Source: Anthonomus grandis grandis (lineage: Eukaryota > Arthropoda > Insecta > Coleoptera > Curculionidae). Taken from it: a DNA stretch of 64,000 nucleotides. This document shows positions 1 to 9,663 of this stretch, one piece after another; position 1 is the stretch's first letter; each line of letters opens with the position of its first letter. Location: NCBI RefSeq assembly GCF_022605725.1, contig NC_065556.1:3472001-3536000 (forward strand). The letters are read 5' to 3'. The translations under genes and the position numbers were made by a program. The notes below the pieces were generated by a model. That model did not search any database. It was not told the origin of the DNA and saw only the letters and a list, made by a program, of their open reading frames with translations.

Positions 1-729
1 GCTCGTAGGATAAGAAATTAGGAAGTTAAAAGTTGCTGTGCAACAAATAAAATATTTTTGACTGAAGCAAATAAACAGAGAAGATTAGAATTTGAGCATT
101 AATATGCACACCAAAACAACATATGGGAAACGGTAATATTTTCGGATGAAAAAAACCTTTCAGTCGTGCGATAATGGCAAAATCCGCGTTTACGGGCCTT
201 CTAATACCAGTTGTGATGAAAGATATACACATAAGACTAATCAAAGTGGACGTTTTAGTATAAACGTTTGGGCCTGGATTAGTTTTAGAGGACCAGGCGT
301 TTGTCAAATAGTGCAGGGAAGGCTTAATGCCTTAGGATATTTCAATATCCTGAACAATGTTATGATGCAATTGGTTGGTGTAGTCTATGGGCAAGATTTT
401 ATCTTCCAACATGATAATGCTCCTATACATACAGCCCGTAGAGTGTAAAACTATCTAGGCGAGACTAAAACTAACTAGAAAGACGAATTCAAGTTTTACC
501 GTGGCCCTTGAAAAGCCCTGATATCAACCCAATTGGAAACGTTTGGGGAAAAATGCCAAAATATATGTATGAAGATAAATTTAGGCCTAGAAATCAGAAT
601 GAATTACGCCTAAAGATAGATGACGCATGAGACCAAATAACCGAAGAACATACCAGAAACTTAATTTTAAGTATGCAAGGACGTTTGCAAGCTGTAATTG
701 ATAACGACGGTGCGCTTATTAAGTATTAA
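1..729 (+). pseudogene. Tc1/mariner-superfamily transposase remnant
   Basis: This is the catalytic half of a cut-and-paste DDE transposase. From about 105 a frame reads WETVIFSDEK, which holds the first acidic residue. It shifts near 150 into FQSCDNGKIRVYGP and runs to FIFQHDNAPIHTARRV, which holds the second acidic residue. After an in-frame stop near 446 the homology resumes in another frame as VLPWPLKSPDINPIGNVWGKM and ends with a TAA at 727-729. The third catalytic position reads G in NPIGNVWG where the family has E or D, so the protein would be dead even without the two frameshifts and the internal stops. No terminal repeat is visible and the 5' part may lie left of the window. The family assignment is secure but the subfamily is not. 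Confidence 0.8.
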
Positions 730-1438
730 TAATTGTTTATTCCATATTATCAAAAAATATATTAGTTAGTTTTGGTTTATTTATAAAATGTGTTCCGAAT
801 AAAAATAAATATCGAAAAATAAAAATGTTTATCAATCTTATTATTTAAATATGTAATTATTAAGACTCCAAAAATTCATAATGCGTAAATATGCATACCA
901 TACCATAAATTCTTAACTAAATGTAACTTTCTATTTTGTATTTGTAAACATGACCTCTCAAAAACTTTAATTGTTTTGTTTCCCTATAATTGGCACAACT
1001 GAAATTTGGCCAACATCGAAAGGACACAATCAAGCAAAATGGCGGCCACCTAGTAGTGGTCATTTACTTTTCATTGAATTCGCAGTCCAGGTATATTTAT
1101 TAAGTTGGTGATCGTGACGCTACGACAAGTTTTTTTAGAACAACCTGACCTGACCTGAGAAAATCTCTGTTTTCTTTTCCATGACAATGGCTGACTGATT
1201 TTCTTCGGCAGAACATGTTTTTTCTTGGGAAAACTACAGAAATGCCTATTTTATTAGATTAAAAAAAATAGTGCATTTTTGTTCTCTATTAATAACATAT
1301 TAAGATTTTCGATTACGAAGATTGATAGTTAAGACTCGGCACACACCACTTGTTCAATATCTGCAGCAATTTCTATAATATCACTATTTTTCTTCTAATT
1401 TTCATGCATTTTTAATATTGGCTCTCGTTTTCTTTCAG
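730..1438. other. non-coding stretch before the first visible Lst2 exon
   Basis: This AT-rich stretch contains no recognisable gene. It presumably belongs to the upstream Lst2 intron. It holds one copy of the dispersed 62-bp repeat (1049-1110) and ends in a polypyrimidine tract and AG acceptor (1437-1438). Confidence 0.6.
1049..1110 (+). repeat. dispersed 62-bp repeat, copy 1
   Basis: This block, starting CCTAGTAGTGGTCATTTAC, recurs at 57704-57765 with three mismatches in 62 positions. Its last part (GGCAGTCCAG then TATATTT) recurs a third time at about 40068-40160, split there by a (TA)n tract. It is probably a fragment of an unrecognised transposon. Confidence 0.75.
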
Positions 1439-2299
1439 TGCTTGGCAGCAGGTTCATCAATAATGAACCGAGAATTTGAAAGCACATCAATGCGACCCAT
1501 AGCAAAAGCCGTGACAAAAAGTCTGGAGAACGTACGCAATCTTCTACGCGAAGCCTCTTTAAACAACAACACCCCCAATGGTCCAATAAAACTGGACGAT
1601 AACGACTGGTTTACCGAAATGCTTCTCGAAAGCCTTAAAATTTTTGATCGACTTTTCGCCGAATTTGAACTTGCCTACGTCAGCGCCATGGTTCCGGTAA
1701 AATCCACCCAGGAATACGAGCTACAAGAGTTGATCGGAGTGTTGTTCTCTGAAACCCTTCAGAGGGCGCTTAAGATGAATTTGCTTACACAAGAAATGGT
1801 TGACGACTGTGATCCTGCCCTGATGTTCACTATTCCCAGGTTGGCTATAGTTAGTGGCCTACTAATTTACCCAAACGGACCATTATGTATTGATCGACCG
1901 ATGGACAAGATGAGCGAAATGTTTCGCCCTTTTCGGACGTTACTGCATAAAATACGGGAGCTTTTATGGATTTTAAATAAGAGGGAGTTATTTATGCTGG
2001 AGAAATTGCTTTGCGATAACGAGCAACTGGATGGAGTGAGGTCGGTTAATGTCCAGATCAACGATGAGGATTTCGAGCAGTTTTACAACGATTTTCCCGT
2101 GTATCAGGATTTAATGTTTAATTCGTTTGAAGAAAGCGTCACGCCTACAGAGGAGACGCCTCAGAAGAAAATTGTCACTGAGAGCGATTTGGTGTTGGAT
2201 GGACCGTCCACCTCTGGGTATTTGATTCCGAAGAATGTAGTTAGGAATACTATAATTGCGTCCTCTGCGTCACCGAATCCTAGAGGACAGGCTTCGTCG
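1439..2299 (+). CDS. Lst2: Lst2 homologue, internal coding exon (N-terminal conserved domain)
   Basis: This exon of 287 codons is phase 0 at both ends. The acceptor TTTCTTTCAG ends at 1438 and the donor GTGAGT starts at 2300. The translation opens CLAAGSSIMNRE and continues MRPIAKAVTKSLENVRN, the signature of the conserved N-terminal helical domain of the lateral signaling target protein 2/ZFYVE28 family. After about residue 215 it becomes acidic and Ser/Thr-rich. From knowledge of the family, Lst2 is an endosomal FYVE protein that down-regulates EGF receptor signalling, and worm lst-2 antagonises LET-23/EGFR-MAPK. The family N-terminus (about 100 residues) is absent here, so at least one coding exon lies upstream of the window. 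The frame is fully open, with base composition unlike the surrounding transposons, and I see no damage. Confidence 0.93.
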
Positions 2300-3032
2300 G
2301 TGAGTAAATATGAAACCTTATTCTTATTATATTTTAGAAATTTTTTTTTTCATAGCTTGGCAAGTACCTGTATTGTGCCGTTATTGCTCTTCTTTTAGGT
2401 CAGAAAATATAGAGGGTGATCCAGATCTTAACCAAGAAATTTTAACCACTTATTATACATCAAACAAAAGCCCTAGTTTGTCCAGAAATGCTTCCTCTTA
2501 GAGATACAGGGTATTAGAATTATAAGAAATATTTTTTTTGGATTTATAACTCTTACACTGCTTGAAATATTTCTATGAAATTTGGAACAGCTTTTAAGCA
2601 TTAAGGAGCACTTTTTGTCCGTACTGCATCGAGACTAAATATCTTTAAACAAAAAAATTTTAATTTTGTTTTTTGTTTAAAATAAAAATTACTTTTTAAA
2701 TCCTCGAGAAAATTCTGTTTCTTGACTTACGTTAGAAAAATAAAACACATTCTCATGCATGAAGATCAATAAATTTGATATGGTAGATAATAATATGACT
2801 ATCTTTGTTTCTAAACGAAACGGGTCCTAAATATGAATTTAAAGAAGATGTTCGCAAGTTTGAACCATTTTCCTGATCACGTAATTCACATGGATGTTTA
2901 ATAGATCCGATAACAGCAGCTAAATTTTGATTTCTTAATTCTTCGCAAGTAAGTAACTAAAGCTTACACTTAATAATAATTTAAAAAAAAATTATTGGAA
3001 CTACCAGATAATTGAAATAACGTAATGGAAAT
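2300..3032. other. Lst2 intron, first part
   Basis: This starts with the GTGAGT donor. It is AT-rich, and short open frames run through it without recognisable homology. AGAGGGTGATCC near 2410 and ATACAGGGTA near 2505 resemble small mobile-element ends, but no paired repeat or coding sequence is present. Confidence 0.5.
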
Positions 3033-4390
3033 TTGTGTTTTTTTTTGCAAATGCATTCAAAATTACCTGTTACCTCTTCTCTGATATGGAGTGATTGTGA
3101 CCAAAATGCTAGATATACTGGTGAAAGTTTGCAATTTACACTTTTGACTCATAGCAGCTTAATAAAAATTATTTCTTCTATATCATCTAATGCCATAGGG
3201 GTAGATGAAATTTCTATAAGGAATATAAAATTATGTATGCCGTTTTGTGTCAATCCATTAATAAATATTCTAAATACCTGCTTTCTCGACAAAACTTACC
3301 CTTCAATTTGGAAAAGAGCCATTGTTAATCCTACTGGAAAAATCGCAAATCCGAATCAATTAAATTGACAAAGACTTAGGAAAACACATTTTTAATCAAT
3401 TGAGTTCATTTGCCGAAAACCAGAATACTATTCCAGAATGCCAATCAGGGGTTAAGCAAAAGCTTTAGCACAAACACAAGTCTAGTAAAAATACTACAAT
3501 ATACGTTTAAATGAGGATGAAAAAAGAGTACCTGCATGGTATATTTTCCTCGATTTTAGTAACTTTGATACTGTTAACCATAGTATGTTGCAGGCAAAGT
3601 TAAAATATTTTGGTTTATCCAATGATGCCACAGCTTTTTTCAAAACTACTTGGAGAATCGTTTTAGTCGGGTGGAAATTTCCAGAGAATTTAATAAAAAA
3701 TTCTCCTTAGTTTTAGATTCATAGTTATTTGTATATACCGGTTAATAAAGATAATATTCAAACTGTTCAAGATTGCCTTATCACTGACAAAAGGAACATT
3801 GACGTTTTTACTCAAAGTCATAATCTCAAGCTAAATACATAAAAATCTGAAATCATCGTCTTAGGTAACAATTAAATAAGAAAAGAAATTGACAAAAAAA
3901 TGCATTTCGATATTTCAGATAATTTGATCCCTATTGTATATCAAGTAAAAAACCTTGGGGTAATTTTTAATAGTTCTCTTTCTTTCGAACCGCCTATTAT
4001 ACTTAAAACTAAAAATTGTTTATATATGCCTTAAAAAACTTTACAATCTTAAAAAATATCATAAGTGGTATTTTATGTGAAGATTGGTCAATTGTTACAG
4101 AAAACTATTTGTTTTTAGCCAACGTTTTGAATTACATTTCATTCATCTTCAGGGCTCTTAAATAGATAGAAAAAATGGTATTTAACATTTCTTGTTTTTT
4201 CCTCTATTTTCTCTAAATATTTGTTCAAAAAAAATTATAAAAAATATAAGTTAATATACAATGACAGTATGCATATCATAGAGGACACAATTCGAATACC
4301 TTTCCTGATAAATACATCTCGCTTCTATTGCATTACCATCGGCGAGGCCAGTATACGAAATGCATTGCTACCATCTTCGTCTTCATTGGT
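3033..4390 (+). pseudogene. non-LTR retrotransposon (LINE) reverse transcriptase remnant
   Basis: Reverse transcriptase pieces follow one another in the correct order with frameshifts between them. At about 3150-3365 is ISSNAIGVDEISIRNIKLC followed by IWKRAIVNPTGKI. At about 3540-3640 is LDFSNFDTVNHSMLQAKL, which matches motif A (DFSKAFD in live copies). At about 3740-3870 is VQDCLITDKRNIDVFTQSHN, and at about 3945-4000 is VKNLGVIFNSSLSFEP, the post-RT segment. The catalytic YxDD region is not recognisable. The copy has many stops, no poly(A) tail was identified, and it sits in sense orientation in the Lst2 intron. The clade is uncertain; a Jockey/CR1-like lineage is most likely. Confidence 0.75.
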
Positions 4391-4926
4391 ATAATTTGCG
4401 ATTACTGATATTCAGAAAAATAGCATGGAAATGAAATAAATTCAATAAATAGTTAAAAATCAAATAAATCACGCGCTGTGATGCTTTTAACAATTTGACA
4501 TTTAAAATCACAGCTCGTTGTCCATAGCAACGAGCAATAAGAAACATGCATAGGCGCCTCCGCGACTTTATTTGCGTTAAATAAAGACGCGTTACGGCAC
4601 TTTTTTACTCCCATTTACTTTTTAAACGCGTTAAATTTTTTAACTTTTCATACTTCTTGTAATAAATTTGATCCCTTAATTTGCTTGCAATCGATGAACA
4701 AACACTTTCACACTGCATCAGATTTTTAGGGAAGTAAAATTTTTAAGCGAAAACCATGCGTCCGACGAAAAAAAACCGAGATCAAATTTGCTAAAAAGCG
4801 ATTGAGGATTTTAAAAATTATTATATAAAGTTAAGACGTTTAGGACATATGTTCATAGGAAATTTTTTTCTTAAAATGGGTCCAGGAATCACCCCCTTAA
4901 ATATTAGCACTTTAAGGAACATGTAC
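4391..4926. other. Lst2 intron, no gene seen
   Basis: No coding homology is visible in this AT-rich stretch. The only structure I noticed is the short palindrome at 4513-4535. Confidence 0.5.
4513..4535. promoter_or_regulatory. X-box-like palindrome
   Basis: Eight-base arms GCTCGTTG and CAACGAGC flank TCCATAG. The core GTTGTC-CAT-AGCAAC fits the RFX-factor X-box consensus RYYNYY N1-3 RRNRAC. It lies inside an Lst2 intron. Function is a guess, since such a match can arise by chance. Confidence 0.3.
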
Positions 4927-6175
4927 ACTACCGCTCAAAAGTATTTGCCCACATAATAATATATGACTGTTTTAAAGTTATAACTAAAAATAATAAACCC
5001 ATCAGTTATTCTAATGAAATGATTTATTTATAACAAAATGAATATAAACAATACATTTTTCAATTAATTAAATTTAAGAAAATCAAATTTTGGCTTCATC
5101 TACATGTCCGCCTCTATTTTTAATAACAGCTTCATAGAGTTTCGGTAGTCTTCTAATTAATTTGTCCAAAGTTTCCTGAGGTATCTTGTGCCATTCTTCT
5201 TGGATGATCCTGCACAAGTCTTCTTTTGATATGGGGCATGATTTTCGCACTTGTCTATCCAGTTCATCCCACAGTAATTCGATAAGATTGAGGTCCGGTG
5301 ATTGTGGGGGCCATACCATAACTTTCAGAAGATGTTGCCTTTGTAATTGACCTAAATATTGCTTGCACAATTTCGGCGTGTGCTTGGGGTCATTGTCATG
5401 TTGAAAGATGAAATTTTCCCCAATTATTCGAGTACCAGAAGGAAGTATATCGTCACATAAAAATGTTTTGTAACCCTCTTTTCGAAGAATTCCCTCTATT
5501 CTAATTAAATCGCCCACTGCAGATCCTCCGCAACAACCCCACACCACCACCGTGTTTAACTGAGGCCATACAGTTCTCAGCGACCCTTTCATTGACATAA
5601 CGGCGAACAAAAACTCGCCTCTTCGTTCCAAAAACCTCGAATTTCGACTCGTCACTCCAGAGAACTTTCATCCAGTCATCAATGGTCCATTCTTTGTGTG
5701 GGCCTACTCAAGTCTTTTCTTCTTATTATCATCCTTCAGTAGCGGTTTTGATACAGCTAAACGTCCTTTAAGACCAGCATTATAAAGTCGCCGTTTTACT
5801 GTCGAAACACTGACCGCTTTTTTTACGCTCCTTGTTGATTTTTGCTGTCATTTCAGGGGCGGTAAGGCGTCTATTGCGTTTGCTTGTAATTGTAATATTT
5901 AAATCCTCCTTTGAACTTGTTGTCTTTGGTTGTCCTTCCCGATCGAGGTTTGTTGCCAATAGTCCCTTCTCTGGTGAATTTCCTAACATTATAATCGACA
6001 GTCCGCCTTGGTTAGTCTTTCCAGCCTTATGAAGTCCAATGATAATACCTTTTGTTTCTACCGATAACTCTTTTGTTTTAGCCATTTGAAAGAATGTTGA
6101 AAAACCAGCAAAGAAACGGTGACAATCGTCAATAAGCCATCGAAATTATTTACCTATGTTACACAAAATCTTTCT
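4927..6175 (-). mobile_element. Tc1-like DNA transposon with DD38E transposase (one end lost)
   Basis: The low-coordinate terminus starts near 4927 with CACTACCGCTCAAAAGTATT, a typical Tc1-type end. I could not find its inverted partner beyond 6085, so the other terminus (about 6175) is approximate and probably eroded. The element carries a transposase pseudogene on the minus strand and sits antisense in the Lst2 intron. Confidence 0.7.
5083..6085 (-). pseudogene. Tc1-like transposase, DD38E spacing, frameshifted
   Basis: The N-terminal frame (6085 to 5780) begins MAKTKELSVETKGIIIGLHK, the paired-like helix-turn-helix region of Tc1 transposases. After frameshifts the homology continues through WARPHKEWTIDDWMKVLWSD (first catalytic D, about 5660-5700). 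The main catalytic frame (5655 to 5083) contains IFQHDNDPKHT (second D) and SPDLNLIELLWDELDR (E). I count 38 residues between the second D and the E, against 34 in classical Tc1. All three acidic residues are present, so damage is limited to frameshifts. The protein would cut and reinsert its own element at TA. The DD38E lineage has been described in animals under the name Intruder; membership here is inferred from spacing alone. Confidence 0.82.
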
Positions 6176-6264
6176 TCTTCTTTTTAAAATCTTTATTTTC
6201 ATTTTCATTTTTATTTTAGTAAAAAATGTCGACTTAATATGAAGTGAAATTGTCTCTAGTATAT

Positions 6265-6463
6265 AGTTTAAAAAAGCTATTCAGTATTCAAAAAGCGTCT
6301 AGGATGGTTTTTTTAGTTCTGGAAATAGAGTATAGTACTGTCCCAACTGGTTTCTTCTACTGTTAATTGGATGGACACTATATTCTGTGTTATAGCCCAT
6401 AGCAAGTAGAATACGCAAAGCTGCACCATCAAAAAGAATTTCACCCTCACTATCTGAGCTCAT
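6265..6463 (-). pseudogene. PIF/Harbinger transposase N-terminal exon fragment
   Basis: A short frame begins MSSDSEGEILFDGAALRILL at 6463 and reaches RRNQLGQYYTLFPELKK. The segment resembles the start of PIF/Harbinger transposases, where a G-x-Y-x-x-LFPEL motif precedes the catalytic domain. The frame stops near 6285. Nothing of the catalytic domain follows, so this is a stranded 5' fragment. Confidence 0.5.
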
Positions 6464-6724
6464 ATTGTTTACTGATTAAATGTTTGAATTCAAAATTATA
6501 TCGCCTTCTTGAAACGCTCTACTATGTACACTTAAAGCTAGCGTTAACGCGTGAATCGCCTCTTGACGCGGAGCTCGAAGCTTCACTATGTTTTTACCCT
6601 TAGAATGTCTTTATTTTTATTATAATTTAATTTATCATACAAAAACAAGTGAATATCTTGGTCATTATACTATACAAAGTCCCTATACAAAAGATACTAT
6701 TTCTACCTTTTATTTTTTCTTTAG

Positions 6725-7164
6725 GTGGAGTCTCCTCCAGACCACGACTCGCTGGAGGTGATCTCAGCCGCCGCGGCCACCCTTTCTTCCATATTAACTA
6801 TCAACGAATCTGCCTCGCCTAAAAAAACTCTTAACGATCCCGAGTCGCCCGACGACTCGGGCATTTGCACAGAAACCACCAGCTTAGATCGATCGCCTAG
6901 TTTAGAAATATCGGAACACAAAGACTGCCAGCGCAATAGTCCCTGTAAAAAATCCGCACTGAGACACAGAAAGACGCAGAGTTGCCTTAAGAAAAGTCCC
7001 TGTGGGAGACAACGGAGTCCTGTTAACGATATAACCAATAGCGGCTCGAGTAGTAGTTCGGAAACGTCTAGTTTCAACAGTAATTCGGCTGATGACGAGG
7101 AGATTGCTTATGCTATCAAAGCTGTCGAAATGGCGAATCGGGAGGAACTTAGGGCTAAGTATAG
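6725..7164 (+). CDS. Lst2: Lst2 homologue, middle coding exon (Ser-rich linker)
   Basis: The acceptor TTTTCTTTAG ends at 6724 and the donor GTGAGT starts at 7165. The exon has 146 codons plus two bases; it starts in phase 0, matching the preceding exon, and leaves AG to be completed by the next exon. The translation opens VESPPDHDSLEVISAAAATL, runs through the low-complexity region SSSSSETSSFNSNS and ends DDEEIAYAIKAVEMANREEL. The last segment is conserved in Lst2 and leads straight into the next exon. The Ser/Pro-rich middle is the expected disordered, phosphorylation-rich linker between the N-terminal domain and the FYVE finger. No damage is seen. Confidence 0.92.
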
Positions 7165-8223
7165 GTGAGTTTTTCGATAATGCTCATGTTTATACGTTCG
7201 CATCATAAATTTTAATTGCCATTGTTAGCATCTAAGAGAAGTTTATGATATTTTACTTATTTTTTTAAAAAGGTAAATATATTACTGAAATCTGTTTATT
7301 TATACAAAGTACAAACTTGATCAGCTATCCTATTTGGGATACATTGAAACCTTATACCCGGTTTACATGCAGCTCACTTCCACGGCAGTGAGCAGGGAAG
7401 GAACCAGGAAAGTTGGCCACGCGAGTGCAAACACGTCGCTCGCGCTGCCGCTGCCGTACGCTCCCTTCGGTGGCGGTTTTTTGGACGGAAGTCAAACATG
7501 TGAATTAGCGAGGAACTAGGGGATTCACAGCATTTTTTCTGTTTTGTTCAGTTACTCAGTTGGATGGAAGGTAGAGTAGCAGCACATGGATTTTAATTTT
7601 TATTTTAATTTTCGTGTATGTGATAAACCTATGGAGTGGTGTAACAAAATAATTTTATTATTTTGGGAGCTGTATGAAGCTGAGAGGTTGTTATGGGATG
7701 CTTCACACATTAACCATAAAAAAAACATATAGTCCACGATGCGTGGAAAAGAATCAGCAACGCGTTGGAAACTCCAATACAAGATTTAAAAACAAAAAAA
7801 AATCGCTAATGGCAACGTTTCGGCCATTATTAAAAAAGAAAAAAGCTTCAATGAAGACAGGAGCGGGTGCTGATGAGGTGTTTAGGCCCATTTGGTTTGC
7901 TTTTGAGGCCATGGAGGGTTTCTTAAGAGCAGTGTATGATGTCGAAGGTACAATAAATACCGAAGGAGAGGTAAGTTTATAGAAATAAATTATAAAAATA
8001 GTTATTGTTTTAAAAAAAATTTAATCTTTACAAATTTTGGGTGTTTTTAAATTACAATTCAACATTATTGAAATAATCGGCAAATTCCGATCTAACTTGC
8101 ATTGCGGTAGCTGGAGCTCGTCTGGCTATATGTGGTATATTTCTTATGGCAAATACACCTGTATTTTGTTGTCTCCAGGAGCCTTCAATAAGTACTTCGT
8201 CCTCAATGGCATCAAAAGTCACT

Positions 8224-8250
8224 GGGGGGGGGGGGGGGGGGGGGGGGGGG
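8224..8250. repeat. poly-G tract (27 G)
   Basis: Twenty-seven consecutive G lie in the C-terminal coding region of the H1 transposase, encoding a run of about nine prolines on the minus strand. The length could be a sequencing or assembly error. Confidence 0.9.
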
Positions 8251-9663
8251 TAGGAATTTCGAGAATGTTGGCTTCTTCTTAAGAAGTTATGCAACAAAAT
8301 ATAAGTTAATGTTATTTTCGGTACCTTGCTTACATTTATTTCAATGGGTTTTTTAAATACTCTAAAGACAGATGTCAATGTCATGCTCATGTCATGGTTT
8401 CCTGGAAAAGGTTTCATCACATTCTTATTTAATACAAAGGCCACATCGCCTAAAAACACATAAGGCGTACTAGTTTCTCCAAACATCTGGTGGTAAATTA
8501 AGTTGATTTGTGTCCATTTTTTTCCACAAGAGACAGTTTTGAAAAATACCCCCATCGCTAATACGCCCTTGACCACCTACGTCGGCAAAAATAAATTTAT
8601 AATCGTTATGAACTAAAACCATCAAAACTATGCTATACGTTCCTTTATAGTTATAATATTCAGAGCCAGTATGTGGTGGACATTTAATAACGATGTGTTT
8701 GCCATCAACGGCCCCGACATCGAGGAAATTTTTTTCTGAATCCCTATTGCTAACCATTGCTCTGGTGTATCTGGCAACTGAAACAAACAAATAATAATTT
8801 AACAATAACAGATATAAAGTAATCTAATGAGTATATAATAATAACTTATGTATGTATATTTTTGAGATTAATGAGACTGATGAAGTAAAATTAGTATCCC
8901 AGCATTCCCAGGATATGGGCGAAAATGAAGTGGTTCCATTGCCGCCAGTATAGGCTAATAAAGAAGAAAGGGCACAAGAAAATCCAAGGGCTACAATCAT
9001 TAGGGAAGAAAATGCAAGGACTGCAATCGCTAGGCCTTTGAAAAAAAAGCGCACAGCTGGTCAAAATTTTGACATAGATACGCCGCAAACGCAACTTAAT
9101 GATAGCCTTAAAACGATTAACCATGTATTGCAAACTACAAGGACAACGGGACAATTTAGACGATGACTGCGATTTATACGGCAGACTTTTGGCGACAAAA
9201 TTAAAAAGGTACCCTGTATTCCGAAGGCAAAGGATTATGTACAGATGGTCTTTTATTGGATACTCTTCCTGAAACTTGCAAATCTACTCCTTCTTCCTAT
9301 CCATCAGCTTCCAGGCCTACATCTGCATGGACATCCCACGATTCTCCTACCAATTCATCACATTCGATACATTCACCACTTTCGCAACGTTCACAAAATT
9401 CGCAACATTCACAGCTATCACCACATTCGCAACATTCACACCCATCACCACATTCGCAAATGTTTACAAAATTTACAACATTCGCAAGAATCACAACATT
9501 TGCTTTATTTAAAAAAAAAACGCAATGTTCACAGTCACAAAGTTTGCAATACTCACAACCTTCACAATATTATCCACAACCACCATATGCACACAATTCC
9601 CAAATATCCATTCATACCCAAGTTAGACAAGATCCACTACAAAAACAACCGTACATGACTCTA

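Noticed and set aside
2310..2515. Possible small element with GGGTGATCC and ATACAGGGTA words after the first Lst2 exon
   Set aside because: No paired inverted end or target duplication was found, so I could not define an element.
7334..7519. Open frame through the left end of H1 (MGYIETLYPVYMQLTSTAVS...)
   Set aside because: It runs across the Harbinger inverted repeat into subterminal GC-rich sequence and has no homology. It is chance.
9245..9658. Histidine/isoleucine-rich and threonine/phenylalanine-rich frames at 9245-9658
   Set aside because: They are alternative readings of the Ser/Gln-rich tail of the H1 MADF-BESS exon; the CA-rich codons give low-complexity shadows in every frame.
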